DNA of 64,000 bases from Apricaphanius iberus (GCA_028564705.1 JAPXFQ010001301.1:1028063-1092062), one strand, 5' to 3'; shown: positions 10,197 through 23,082, counted from the stretch's first letter. Made by a program: numbers and translations. The notes: generated by a model not told the origin, from the sequence alone.

Positions 10197-12088
10197 TGGT
10201 GGAGGATGCGTGCTCCGTAATTCGGTCTTAAGTTGTTTCGGAGCTGGGAGAGATTGAGTGTGAGTAGTAAAGTGTGGCATAACTGGTTGATGCGTGTGTT
10301 TGTGACATTGCAGTAATTTTGTGTTTTTTCCTTGGAGTTCAACAGAGAATCGGAGAGCGACTGGATTGATCCTTGCTAAATCAGCACCCGGGTGGTTTTG
10401 TATCAATCTGGAACAGCGCTAACACCAAATTAATAGGTATTGATTGATCTAACCGTTCTCCGTTTAATGTTGATGTGTTGTTTTTTTTGGTTAAGGGCCG
10501 ACCAAAGTGCGGATCGGGCTCGGGGTGGCCGTCCGGCCCAACCAGGACGCTGGTTTGGGACCTCCTTGGCTGGCAAGCGACTTTAGCGGCAGGCAGGGCC
10601 CGGGAGCCCTCTGACTGCTAACGGATTACTTTGGAGAGGCTGTGTTTTCTTCCGAAATGCGCGACTGAGCATCGCAAACGGTGGAAGTGAGGCTTAGGGT
10701 CCAGTTTTGGTCGGCCCGGTTTGAGGTTAGTGTTTGATAAATATTGTAAAATTACTGTACTTGTTTTTGGTGTGATTGTGGGTGTGCTTGGACGGAGTGG
10801 CAGAGCTAGGGAATCAAAGCACTAGGTAGCATTTTGAACACCGGCCTTTCTCTATAAACCCCCCTCCTCATTTAGGGAACTAACTGGTACTGACATCTAA
10901 AAAACCAATAAATCCTCTGCGAAATTTTAAACGCCTATCGATGCCCTTCTGTTTTCTGTTTTGTGCAGATTGCGGTAGAAAGCTTGCCTATTGTAGAGGA
11001 AAAATGGTGAATAATCCCATTTTCGGTTAAGTTAAAGTACCACCATATTTAGATTTCAGCTAACATACAGTGTGTGTGAGTCTCGCCTGGAATAAAGGCG
11101 TTCAACCTTGTACACTTACGTAAACACGTCTAAAGCATTGTTTAACACATATATACGACTATTGTTATGGATAACTGGTAGTAAACTCTTTAGAATATAT
11201 ATATAAAATAACTTTATTGTAACGAAGCGGCACCGTTTTGTTCAGATTGAGCTGGGGTGCTCATGCTTACAGCTACACTCTGGTAGCCTAGCTTTCGACC
11301 GGTATTTGTTTGACACGGTTAAACAGCTATTCGAGTTTTTTGGAGACGAAGTGTGGTTCTGCTGGAGGCATTTTGTTTTTGTCTTTGGTTGGTTTACTTA
11401 TGAGTACAGTTTGTTCGGTTTAACATTGTAGTGAAGAATTAGCCGTCTTTGTCCCGGTTGTTTTTTTCCGTTCCGCGTGGTGACCCGGAAGTTCTATTGT
11501 GTTTGACTTGGTCCGCTAATTCGGTCGACTTCTTTTTTTTGTAAAAACGATCTACGATTGTGTTACAAAGCGAGTTTTTCAGATATTTTTTCGGTTTGTT
11601 TTAATGATAAATGAGACTGCTTTTATATTGGGAGAATTCTATTTCTTTGTGTGATTCGTGGAAGTGTCCGTCGCGGGTTTTGCCGCCGGCCGGACTTCAT
11701 TGAAATTCTTTGTGTTTTAGACAAAACAGCTGATATCTCAGTATATAAATAAATTAATGAGAAAATAAAAAGTTCGTTATAAACCTTTTTAGATTTCCTT
11801 CGTTTCGGCTTTGCATAAATCATTATTAAGGTTAATGTTATATGACTAAAATAATACATAAACCACTTCACTATAAAGAATAAAAATAACTAAGTTAAAT
11901 AAAATACTGCCTGTCTTTACTATTAACTGCATTAATATTGGGATAAATTTGGCCTACTAATTGATAGTTTTTCAATTAAAATAAATAATTTACAGAGTTA
12001 TTACAAATTGCCTACTTCAATTTTAATCCATTTTGGATTTTGTTTTAAACTTTCAATGGCAGCCGAATATAAATAGCTTCCTGCTCCA
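10197..12088 (+). other. ERV leader (primer site, long 5' untranslated region)
   Basis: About 1.9 kb lies between the 5' LTR and the gag-like frame, without a long open frame. It starts with TGGTG (primer-binding position). It contains a block at 10495-10518 that is identical over 24 bp to 38653-38676 in the second LTR element, and weaker homology continues on both sides (compare 10700-10790 with 38850-38930). This common leader shows that the two LTR elements are related. Confidence 0.75.
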
Positions 12089-13700
12089 TTGGGACACGAG
12101 TGGCGCACGTTAGATGCCCAATTGTTAATATACATTTCAAAACTATATTCTGTATTAGTTGATAAGCCCGGTGAAACAGATAAAAAGCAGTTTCAAGCCG
12201 ACATGAAGGCCATGTGGTCTCGGCATGCTGCTAGTGGTGAACATAAGAGGTGTCTCTCTCAGATGTGTTTTGAGGAAGGAAAGAGTTTTGCAGAAAAAGC
12301 TAAAACAGCTAGGAGCATCACTGGTGCTAAGAAGAGATACTTAAAAACTGAGAAAATGTGGAAGACATGGGGTTTAACGGGTCAAGGCATTGATCATTTG
12401 TGTGTTACTGCAGATAGTGTTTGTTCGGCAGACCAGACTCCTCCGCCTTATCAAAATATGTATCCCGTCTTGTCTACATCTGGTAAAACAAACATTTCTT
12501 GGGGGTTGGAAACTGACCGATGGCCAGAGCGTACTTCCAAAGCACGCATGCTACACACAGAGTGTTGCACCACCCCTCTCAGGTACTCTCTCCTGCTTCC
12601 CCCTTCCCCCTCCCTTCAAAACACTGCATTCATACACTGAGTGGCCCATCAAAAGAGGTCTGTGGCCCATGACCCATTAACTAATAAAACCCAGGGTGAT
12701 CGAAGTGGACGATGAGGGACAGGATTATAATTGCATTTTGAGGTCACCGAGGTATAGAACTGTAGCACACACTGCGGAGGAGGACAGACCAGTATGTTGA
12801 ACTTAGTTAAAAAACAGAACAGACAGGAGACTGATAAATTGTTTTTGGCTTCAAGGTAGATTAACATGTAGGAAATAGAGCAGCAGCGAACACAGGTTTA
12901 AATACAGTTCAACAACAGATGGATGGGGTCCTTAAGGATTCAGGACAGATTAACAACTTGGTGCGAGGCATGCTGCGACCTCGGGAGGTACAGGCCCCAC
13001 TAAAAGGTGATGAAGTGCAACAGTTTTGGACAGGTTAACGACGGATCAACGTTGAGAGTTGACCAGGGCTAGTGGGGTTATCAGAAACCAGAACTCATGG
13101 GGCACTATTTTAATGTTTCCTTTTAGTGGTGCATCGGATGGTTCAGTAATTTACAAACCATGGAGGCCTGGCTTGACATTTCTCAATCACTCTGCAACTC
13201 CCGTCTTTTGACTGTGGTGGGAAAACTTTGCATAAAACAAATTAAAATCAGCTGACTTCAGGCCAACACTAGCGGTGGGGGACTGGAAAGCAATTATGGG
13301 GCAGAATGTTGACATTAACAACTATAATGAATGAAGCTCTCAGTGCAACATAGTGCAAATACTAGATGAAGTCCCTTTTTGCGGCTCACTCGCCTGAACT
13401 TGCTGAGTGTCAGGAAGAAAGTATCCTACCCCCGCCCGCCTCAAAATTTTGAAATTTCCTTGGTCAACTGATGTAACTCCCCAAATAGTCTGGCTAAATG
13501 TAAAAGATAATTGGTTGACCGTTACCTGGCGAATATCCCAGAGATGCCGGGAATAACAAAACAGGTTTAGTGAAGCAGTTTTAAGCGGGCATGCCAGAAG
13601 TCTGTTTGCTACACTAATGAAACGTAATCCTGATATCGCATATTTATTGATCAGGCCACATGGGAGAGACACATAACACATTATTTACAAGAGCTCAAGA
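12089..13700 (+). pseudogene. ERV gag remnant
   Basis: The frame 12089-12640 (183 residues) begins at a TTG directly followed by a Gly codon, where a myristoylated Gag would start ATG-Gly; the ATG appears to have mutated. A Lys-rich basic stretch follows (residues about 76-96). A PPPY late-domain motif is readable at 12440-12451, the type of motif retroviral Gag uses to recruit NEDD4-family ligases in budding. After 12640 the frame is broken. Low-quality gag-like pieces may continue to about 13700 (for example around 12920-13020), but I cannot align them with confidence. Gag identity rests on position, the Gly-2 context and the late motif. Confidence 0.6.
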
Positions 13701-14139
13701 TCTGCGTTAAGGGAATGCTGCGGAGAATAAGAAAATGGAGACTGCTTTGTCTGAAGCTCCACTTAAAGGAGGCTCAGGAATAAATTGGGTGACTTCATCA
13801 GTCAAAAAAAGTGAAGCAATGGTGCTAAAGCAGCGCCGACTGTTGGATGCAGCTACAGTGTTGCCTTCCTTTCCTTAATGAATGCCTGCAGCCGCACCAG
13901 GAAACAGCCATTTGCTGCCCTATATCGGACATGCACTCTCGGGGGACGGACGCGTTGGAAGGGCCAGGTTATTGGTGGTAATATAGGCCTGGAAGAGGGC
14001 AGCCAGTGCTTGTGCGGTTGTCGGAGGTGTGGCTCAAAGTGAGCACTGGGTGAGGGAAGCGTCCTAGCATTCCACGAGAGGGCGCTATTCCTCCCGTCAG
14101 CCAACTCACATTTTGCTCCCGATCAGCATATGGGTTCCT

Positions 14140-14540
14140 CCCAACTATCAAGGAGGACAGGGGGGGCTCAGTTTGACAAATGCCCGCAGAGTACCTTGGT
14201 GAGCAGGACTAAGGGGGATCCAAATGCCTCACAATGGGTACATAGATGGACATTCATTGCCATTCTTGGTGGCCACTGGTGCTACTTATTCAGCACGCTG
14301 GACAAGTTTAACCAGACGTCAATTTTTCGTGGGACACAGGTGTCTGTGATGGGCATCTCCTGGGGCTCCTGATGATTCTCCCAGTCCCACTCAACCATTG
14401 CCTGTTGCGTGGGAGGTCAAAGACTATCACATCCTTTTGTCATTGCTCAAAACCACTCCTGTCAACTTGTTAGGCAGAGTCTGCTTATCAAACTGGGTGC
14501 TACTATCCTGTTAACCCCTGATGGACTTATGGTGACATGA
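14140..14540 (+). pseudogene. ERV aspartic protease remnant
   Basis: The flap-proximal motif FLV-A-TGATYS is encoded at 14263-14292. In retroviral proteases this is FLVDTGA; here the catalytic Asp codon has become GCC (Ala) at 14272-14274. About 200 bp downstream, in a different frame, the C-terminal helix motif LLIKLGATIL plus TPDGL is readable (14479-14530). The segment between them has frameshifts. The protease is dead both by substitution and by frame. Confidence 0.75.
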
Positions 14541-15039
14541 CTACACATTGCTGGGGTACACCATGAGTGGTCATTTTGCTGAAAGATGACACTTCACAAG
14601 TGGCTGATATTTCTGGGCCATTGACTACGATGTTCTGCAAGTGAATCTCTGCGGCTTAATTTCTGAATGCTGGAAGCCGTGGCTGCTTGAACTCCAGCCT
14701 TTTGTTCACAGCCGCCTGACCCATTACATGTAACCCTCCTATATGAGAAGGGGGCGATCCTACTTTGTATCAGGAAAAATTGAAACAGAACTTGAAGGCC
14801 AAACTAGGTCTGTGGCATCGGGTCCATGCTTTGTGGGGAAGTAGGGTGTTTTTGCACTGGTTTGGCTGATCTGACTTTAGAGCACATAAATGGAATATAT
14901 TGAAGCGAAGCGCTCCGCACAATCTCTAATTGGTGCATCCAAAACATCAGCTAAAGATTTGGGGGGAATGGTAAAAAGTGGAGTTGCATTATAGGATTGG
15001 ATTTCCTACCCATATACCTTCGTCTCTTTTTCTCCTTCT

Positions 15040-17950
15040 TCTCAGATGTACAAAAAAGACATGCAGCTTTCAGACACTACTTTTTTTGGAACATTTAGCA
15101 GCTTTCTTCTAGAAATCATGGCCGAAAAAAACAATCAACCTGATGCAGAGGGAGGCGTTGAAGTCGTGGCCCTGACTCTATTGTGGTCAGATGTCCCACT
15201 GATTTTGGTTCTAGTGCAATTCAACCCCCATCACATTTGAGATGAAACATTCTGATCCAATTTGCGTCCGCAGTATCCACATAAACCTCAGGCTGAGGAA
15301 GGAATGCAGACACTATTGCAGGGTTACTTGAAGTAGGAGTTTTTTAGAACCATCGGATATCTCCATATAACACCCCAATTCTTCCTGTAAGAAAAACAAG
15401 GTACTGGTAAATACAGAAATGGACATGATTTGCGTGCTGTCAATGGAGGGCCCTCAAAACCCTCCCATTGCCACGCCAAGCCGTATACGGCTTTCGGCAT
15501 CTCTACACTTAAGAATTAAAATGGTTTACCTGCATAGATTTGGCTAACGCGTTTTTCTGTTTACCCCTCCATACCTCTGTTCCCCACGGATGTTTTTTCA
15601 TTACATTCAGAGGAAGGACCGCTACGTTAATAGTAGGCTTCCGCAGGGTTTCGCGTTTGAGACCACAGGTTTGTTTTAATCATGTTTTTAAGCAGTCATT
15701 AAGCACTGTACAGCTCCCTCCAGCTGTGTTCTGACCAGTATTTGGACGATTTAATTTTGGCGGCCCTACCTGTTGAATCATTCATAGCAGCTACTCTAGT
15801 TGTGTTACAACATCTGGGGAGAGAGGGTTATAAAGGTCTCCCGTGATATGCATTCAGTTGGTCAACAGGATGACCAGTTCCTACTGGGCGGAAGGTGACA
15901 GCTCAGGTACGCTGGACTGACTGATACCGCACAAAAATGCTATTTTGGCTCATTCAAGACCTCTCACTGTTAAGATCAATGCTGTCATTCTGGGACTTGA
16001 CAAATTTTCCAGACATAATGTGCCACATTACACGAACCTAACCACATCTCTCAGATCGCTTGGTAAATGTCTCAGGGTATGAAAGAATCTACAGGCTGAA
16101 ATTAGTATGGGATATACCAGCATCAGAGGAGCATTTATTTAGGTTGAAACAGCTCTGCACAGAGCAGCTGATTTGGCCACTCCTGACTATACAAAGCCAT
16201 TTTATCTCAACACATCAGAGACAGATGGGATTGGTTAATGGGCATTTTGTTTCAACAGAAAAGTGGGTCAGAGACAATTCTTTTTGTAATCTTAGCATAA
16301 CTGCCAAGCTATTGAAATGAACACCGCCTTGCACGAGACACTCAGACCCGTATAGTCATCTTATGTGGAAAAAAAACATCACAGCATTTGTCAGGGTTTC
16401 TCCACTTCATATTTTGACATCTCATGGGTCATGGCATTGGTTAATTCCTGAGAATGTTTACTCGGTTTCAACTTTGCTCAACATAGAATATAGCAGAGTT
16501 TTGGAAGCACCGACATTGTTTTTTTACGCATGAAGGAATAAATCATGGGCTGACCAAATACCATCTCTGGGGATCAGCATTGACTGTGTCCAGACTGAAT
16601 TCGTTGCTCAAAAAATACGTCCTGATTTGTCGATCTGACCCTTTGCCTACAGGATTAGTCTTTATACAATGTTTGCTGTTTAGGATTTTGGCAGGGGCAG
16701 TTTTGGAGATCAGGTTTTGCAATAGTAGAGCAAAAATGTGATTCCTTTCAGACTGTTGTTCTGGAACTTTGGTGGCAAGCAGAGCGCACAGCGTGCTGAA
16801 ATAAGGCTCTTATTGAAGCATGCAAGTGGGGGCAGAGATAAAGATGTGACGATTTTACACTGATTCGAATTATGGTTTTTCTGTCATTCAATATGAATTA
16901 CCGCAGTGAAAGAGCAGTTTGTTACCACTACGGTAAAGCCAATACAGCATCATGCGGGGACATTATGGAACTTTTGGATGATGTCAAGTTGCCAACTAAC
17001 CTTGCTGTTCTTAAGTGTAAGGGTCACAGCAAGGCTGACACTGTTGATGCGCTGGGAAAATGCGCGGCAATGATTTGGGCTGCAAAAGAGGCAGCGGTAC
17101 CTGTCACGTGTCCCACACGACAGCATGATTTGTCACAGTCAGCGCAGGAACTGTCATGACATTTTACTGAGGAATTGCCAGTTGGCGCAGCAGGCTGCTG
17201 CGCCACAGGAGATTACTGTGTGGAAGGATAGAGGTGCTGTTTTAGCTGATGGTTTTTGGCGTGGCCCTGATGCCGTAATTGGTTTAACCTTGCCGCTTTA
17301 AAACAACACCCCCTTTTTCAGGAGGCTCACGTGGTGCACATGTGACCATACACTCAGATGAAACTAAACTTTTTTTTGGGTGGCATCTTTCCTGCACAGT
17401 ATGATTAAGATTTTTTGAGTGAATGTTTGGTGTGTGGTCAATTTAATACCAAAGCCTACTATCAGCCAGAAATGGGAGCCTTCCAGGACTTGTGCAGGCA
17501 TGGCGAGGATATCGTGATCGATTATACAGATATGAAGGGGACACCTGTTTAGGGTTTCCGATACACCTGTTGTGGATTATTGATTCCATTGACTGCTCTT
17601 GGCTTTCTGCGTTTCCTGCTTAGACGGGAAACTTCTCAACGTGGTGAAATCTTGATTAACCACTGGATTCCGTGCCCATTGGCTTCGACTAAGGTCAGGT
17701 CTGACAATGCACACATTTTAAAAATAAACATCTCCGGCAGGTTGAGGAACCAGATGGGAATAACCCACAATTTCGGCACTGTTTATCATCCGCAATCGCA
17801 AGGTGTTTGTCCGAGCGTCATAATAATTCTACTTTAAACGTTGAAATCTTGGCAAAGATTTCAGCTCAGACGGGGCTTAATTGGCTAATGCTCTCCCTAT
17901 AGCTCTGAATGGCCATCAGATCATCTGTCCTGTAGGACGAAAAGGTCTTA
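15040..17950 (+). pseudogene. ERV pol remnant: RT, RNase H, integrase
   Basis: RT begins around 15260: the QYP-KPQAEEGMQ segment (about 15270-15310), TPILP (about 15370), KYRNGHDLRAVN (about 15410-15445) and the polymerase motif YLDD at 15739-15750 followed by LILAALP. The frame changes several times. RNase H is seen in 16872-17159, with KCKGHSKADTVDALG near its C-terminus. Integrase follows: an ILLRNC/VWKDRGAV-like region at 17158-17260, CLVCGQFNTKAYY at about 17425-17465 (zinc/core approach), VIDYTD at 17514-17531, and SDNAHI with YHPQSQG at 17700-17810. The third catalytic residue region is not clearly readable. Motif spacing matches gammaretrovirus-like Pol. It is non-functional. Confidence 0.85.
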
Positions 17951-17999
17951 CTCCTTTATGAGTATTTTTACAGGCAGGATCTTCCTGGTCCCTTGGCTG

Positions 18000-20560
18000 G
18001 TGCAGATAATCCACAGGTTTCGCCCCATTCCGAATCCCAGATCCTCAGGTGATCACACATCTGAAGGGCCTGGTCTCCTACAACCTTCCGGCTCCACCGT
18101 GACAGTGCAGGACCAGCGTCGTCTGCTTCCAGAGGCTGACGAGTTTGGCTGAAGTTGTAAAAGAGAAAGTGGCAGGAGCCTCGCTGTCTGGACACGTTCC
18201 AGGTGGCGCTCGACGAACTCACGCTGTCCAGGACTGCGTGGGAAAGGTTCTACTTGTTTCACTGGTCCCAGTGGTGCTCCGGCCCTGACCCCCCCTCCTG
18301 TCCTCATTCATATCGAGCAAGCTCTCTGCTGACCCTGGGGAATCTCTCGGCAGTGGGTGGTTCGTTTTCTGACTAGGCAGTATCGACTGCCGAACCAGGA
18401 GCAAGGGATCTTTGCCCACCCAGAAGATTGTTTCCGGTGGCTGTGATCATCAGTGTGATCTTTATGTGCAAAATTGGGCGAGATAAGCAATTTGGGCTTG
18501 CTTTTTCTCGAAGAGGATATAGCATAGAAAGAGATCGCAAAACAACTAACACATTACACAGCCAGGTTTGACCACATCAACATCGGTGAAGGAAGCCCAG
18601 GAGGCGAGGCCTGTCAGTGTATTTGTTTTATTGGTGGAAATGTTCAGTTACTGAAGTAGGCTGGCATTTTCATTGAGGGCGATCTGGCAAAAATTGGAAG
18701 AAATAAAGAGCCCTACTCTACGTGATTGCTCACCACTTGCCAGCAGCTTGGCTGACGGTGGAATAAACAAAGTAAGACTAAAAAATTATAATAATAAAAG
18801 ACTGAACAATTATTAATCATTTTTTCCTGTTTTTTACCAGTTGTTAAAACCAATTTTTTTTTATTCTACAGGTGCAGGATATGTTAGACACTGCATAAGT
18901 GTAAAGACTTTTTAATGTAGTAAATTTGTAGGATTTTGTCATAATACTCATTTTTAATTTACACGGTTTTTCTATATAAAAAGTTTTATATTAATACGCT
19001 AAAACATTTTAAGGGGGTGTTTAAATCATAATTAGGGTGACTTGATTACTAAATCTTGGTTTCAATTACTTTTTTGATGATATGGGTTTTTTGTCAATGT
19101 TTTTTAGGTTGTGACAATTGCTAGAGTTTGCTTTTACTAAAAGAATATTTGAATTGGGTTAAAACGAATAAAAAATAAATTAATATAATAAAAAATAATG
19201 CTTAAAGGTAAAGAAAAGAAAAAAACAGACACCCTTCCTTGGTTAGAATAAACATAGGATCACACCACTAACAGAAGAATGCATCTTGGGAAATAAGAAG
19301 GTGCTGTGCACCACTTTATTTTGCGTAATGTTATTGGTAATATTATCTTTACTGTTGTGGTGGAATGGCCCTATAATAGTGCTTGCAAATCAAACACAGG
19401 TTGAAGTTCACTCAAATTAGACCTAGAAGAAACTTAAAGCTAAATAAACTCATAATCCCTGTGTGGCTCTTCCGCCGCACCATCGTGGATTTTCTCAATT
19501 TTGCAAAACCAAAAGACGATCTGCAGGTGGATTACTATTCCCTTAAATACATTAGTTTAATAAGGGAGAACAAGCAAGTAAATATTAAAACCTACCCTTG
19601 TGGTACATAACAAATGATCAAAAAGATACTAGTTTGGTCCACTTTAATTTGCTGATTCCCCGAGGAATATGAGGGAGAAGGTACACTACTACAGCTTATC
19701 AAAGACATATGCTTCCTTTGGTTAATGGATAAGGTGCAGATAAATTACTTCATACTGTTAATTTAACAAAAGTGATCTCTCCTAAAAATAATCTCGAGAA
19801 TGGGCAAAGTTGTACTCTCTTTAATAATTTGGGTTTATAAAGGGGAAAAGATTCAATTTCCTATTATAATCTGCAAAGATTCTCGTAATGCTTCTACCTT
19901 CGGTAAGTCAAAATCAGGCCTCAGCAGCAAGAGGTAGTATAATTAAAGAAGAACCATCTTGGACGATTACTTTGAAATGGATGACAAGGTGTGGGTGGCT
20001 CCACTATAATTGGTTGCTTATGGTGAGAACAAGCAGGACAAGAAGCGAGCGGGATAGGTGTTGTGTGCATGGGAGCCAGACCTATTCTCAAGTTCCCTGC
20101 ACCTGTTTGACTCAACACGAACTTGTCTGGTTTTCCCTGCTGTCTAGTGTGAATCCAGTAAAAGATGAGTAACTGGTAAAAATATTTCCTATAGCAATGA
20201 TAACAGAGCTACCCCACCTTTTCTTTGATAGTAATGTTCTCCAAATAATTTTAACTTGTTTCAAAATGATAAGCCGGAAATAAAAGTAGTGTGGTTTCAG
20301 TTCAACATTACATATTGTAACTTTTTCATCCAAACTTCTATAAAATCCCTTCAGGCTCGTGCTGATATTTGGTGGTGGTGTGGAGGAAATTCCTCCGCTA
20401 CATATACCTAGTAATTGGACAGGATTAATGTGCACCCTTATACATTAATTATGCCAGTAGCAATATTACGGTAAAAATAAGAAATGATCCCACAGGAGAA
20501 GCCAACTTTACTCACATTGAAATAATCATGTTTAAAGAAGAGGAAATAGGCATGAAGAGA
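18000..20560 (+). other. ERV internal region, probable env surface part, unreadable
   Basis: By position this should hold the end of pol and the env surface subunit. I see only short frames, the longest being 19888-20172 (94 residues, +) and 19383-19610 (75 residues, +), with no motif I can name. The stretch 18720-19260 is very AT-rich. I leave it unassigned inside the provirus. Confidence 0.4.
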
Positions 20561-21160
20561 TCCAACTTATATTGATGCCATTGGAGATCCTTAAGAGGTG
20601 TTCCAGACGAATATAAATGGTTAATCAGATCTCAGCAGGTTGGGAATCGAGTATTTGCTGGTGGTGTTTCAATAAATATAGAAATGTGGCACAGAATAAA
20701 TTATATAACACTATAATGTACAGAAATTAGCTAATAAAAATAGAGATGGGTTTAGGCTGTAGCAGAGCAACTGAAAAGCCACCTCCTTAATGGCTTTTCA
20801 AAATAGAATGAGCAGTTGACATGCTCTTAGCTGAAAAAGGTGGTGTCTGTTCAATATTTGGAGATCAATGCTGTATGTTTATCCCTAATAATACTAATGC
20901 AATGGAAAATTAACTAGGTCAGTAGAAGGACTAGAAGAATACTGGTCAAATAGGCTAAAAGAACAATCAGGTGTAGATACCTCAATGTGGGACAAGTTGT
21001 TAAATAATATGTTTGGAAAATGGAAAACTCTGGCAATGTCCAATAATGTGTTTTCATAGCAGTATTTGTGTACTGACTATGGTGTTAATTGGATGTTGTT
21101 GGATTCCATGTATACGATCATTATTCATAAAATGCATTGACAAAGCCTGTTGGTAATAAT
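20560..21160 (+). pseudogene. ERV env transmembrane-subunit remnant
   Basis: The CX6CC motif that links surface and transmembrane subunits in gamma-type envelopes is encoded at 20848-20874. It is immediately preceded by an LLAEKGG-type segment at the position of the so-called immunosuppressive domain. Downstream, a W-x(3)-L/GKWK stretch and a hydrophobic segment (about 21040-21110) fit the membrane-proximal region and anchor. The frame is interrupted by stops and single-base indels (one within the conserved heptad region at about 20800-20820), so no intact envelope can be made. Identity follows from motif order and the place just before the 3' LTR. Confidence 0.8.
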
Positions 21161-21253
21161 ATCAAGGTCCAATATCGTTAATCCCTCACTTGGAGCCTGA
21201 AGGAGAAGTACAGAGAAATGGTCATCTATTTAAAAAAAGATTGAAAGAGGAAT

Positions 21254-21861
21254 TGACGTGATTCATTTTTAGTGGCTCCCTTATATAACAGTCTCGTATT
21301 GAATATGTTTATATAATCTTTAGTTAGTATTACAGAAAGTAAAATCTGTTTTTTATTAGCTTGCATGATAGTAAAGAAAAATGTTTTGTCCAAGTTATGG
21401 TATAATGGGGGAAAGCTTATAAGATCTATAAACTTAGCTAAAGGTTTACTGCACGTTGTAAAAGGGGATAGCGAGATAAGAAACAGAGAAGAGAGTAGAC
21501 AGTCATATACAGACCCGCGAGATGTGATCTGTTACAGCGATAACTCAGGAAACCTTGAGAATAAACGATTAGGTGTAATAAAAGCTAGGGGAGGATATTA
21601 GACATGTGACAACGTTCATTTGTCTTCTTAATAAAAATGGTACACACCCCTGTATACACAGTTCAGTCATTCACTCAGTTCTGACTGTTCTCCACCTGCA
21701 GGTGTGATGAGTGTGAACAGAAATTCTGTGTCTGTTGCATTATTTCACTCTCTGTCTCTATAACTCTGATTTTACTTTAAAAAACTCCGCCGGGGTAAAG
21801 TGTTTGCGCCCCTACACTCTCCGGAAGCGAGTGCCGATCGCATGGGAACGAGGAGCCAACA
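21254..21861 (+). repeat. ERV 3' LTR
   Basis: This is the partner of the 5' LTR. It is preceded by the purine-rich AGATTGAAAGAGGAAT, the expected polypurine tract, which is closely similar to that before the 3' LTR at 44236. It ends at AGCCAACA and is followed by GTAC, the second copy of the target duplication. The differences from the 5' LTR are too many for a very recent insertion. Confidence 0.85.
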
Positions 21862-21865
21862 GTAC

Positions 21866-22896
21866 GAAAACTTCTAAGCTACACAGAGAGACCCTAAGCC
21901 TGCGCTAAACAATGTAATTGGCTTCGCACTCTTGCTCTGGTATTTGAAATGCAACTTTTTTTTTATGCGCCATGCTTTTGCAGATCACTAGAATTAATAA
22001 AAAAATCTGGATTGGTATTGTATTCAAATCACAGATCGTCTACAAATTAGCTACCAATTTGAACATTAAAAACAAATATAAGTCGTTTGGTAACAGCTTT
22101 CTTGGTATGCCAAAATATTAAAACTAGACCCATCACAGTTAGTTTAAAACGAACTTAGTCTCATCTTCAAAGTCATCTTTTCAAATCTTGGTCTTTAATA
22201 CACATATGGTCTTTAATACTCATAGATATTCATACTGAATTATGACATTAAATAACAATTTTCTCTTGGACACATAAAGTCTAGATATCAGTGCTAGAGA
22301 TCTGTTCCTCCAAGGGTACCAATTAATTAGATAATACCTGTACAGCGCTAACAAACATATACTATATCAAACATTAGAAGGACTATTAGAACAGATTTAC
22401 TGTAAATTATTTATCATAAGTCTAACGGAACACATCAGTCAAGTGAATGTATTATCTTCAGAAATTCACAATAAATCATGAGGAGAAACACATATTTATT
22501 TGAGTATATAAATTAAGTTACTTTTATTGGCTAATGTCAGTATGCTGGTTTAATTAGCCACTTAACTTCACATTTAATCACATATTCCAAATATTTTTCC
22601 ACATTGTTTATTTCAATGTATCAATAATTATGCTAGCAGTAATCATTCATTTTTTTTTCATATCCTAAAAATCAATAGCTGAAAACGAACAATTATTTTA
22701 ATCCGTTATTAAATGGTAATTGAGGATAGAATCAATGACAGCATAAGACAAACTCTTACTACTCTAAAAAGACAAAATTAAAGAAAATGCACTGAATTAC
22801 TTTAAGTAGTAATTCGTTGTAAAAAAATAAATAAAAAATACATTCTATTTCAGTGTCTGGAATTCATTAACAAAATGTGATATCTGTGCTACTTAC
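21866..22896. other. AT-rich non-coding DNA beside host exon
   Basis: No gene or transposon is recognised here. By position it would be intron downstream of the minus-strand exon at 22897-23082. No second exon of the same gene is visible. Confidence 0.5.
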
Positions 22897-23082
22897 AGTT
22901 ACTGTTGGAGCAGCAAAGACCAAGCTGAAGAGCAAAGGGAGTGGGCAGACTTCCTGTTTGGGGAGGATGTAGGGCAAAGACAGGCTCCGGTCATTACAAC
23001 TGTACCCAGAATGCACGGGCTGGAAAATATCGGTCAGCTCCAGAAAGTAAAGACTGACAACAGAGGAGGCCAGGATGGGGAG
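22897..23082 (-). CDS. Single host exon, PLPPR3/4-like (phospholipid phosphatase-related)
   Basis: The 186-bp exon is exactly 62 codons and open in phase 0. On the minus strand it is preceded by a pyrimidine-rich tract ending TTGCAG and followed by GTAAGT, so both splice sites are consensus. The translation starts LPILASSVVSLYFLEL, a hydrophobic segment that fits the end of a transmembrane helix. A loop with HSGYSCNDRSLSLPYI follows, then a second hydrophobic segment (PLLFSLVFAAPT). This arrangement matches the first helix, extracellular loop and second helix of the plasticity-related/PLPPR membrane proteins, whose neuronal members bind lipid phosphates at the plasma membrane. PLPPR4 or PLPPR3 is my best guess from recognition of the loop; I cannot tell which. 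Flanking exons are not in view, so the introns must be long. No stop is present, which argues for a live exon. Confidence 0.72.

Larger units (their letters stand above)
9600..21861 (+). mobile_element. Class I endogenous retrovirus, 12.26 kb, two LTRs
   Basis: Two matching LTRs (9600-10196 and 21254-21861) bound an internal region of about 11 kb. A 4-bp target duplication, GTAC, lies at 9596-9599 and 21862-21865. The order leader, gag, pro, RT, RNase H, integrase and env transmembrane can be followed from short motifs. All frames carry several stops and frameshifts. The RT and protease motifs and the CX6CC env motif place it near gamma/epsilon-type fish retroviruses. The provirus is unusually long because its untranslated leader alone is about 1.9 kb. 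It landed at the 5' edge of LINE copy 1 or in the DNA next to it. Confidence 0.88.
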
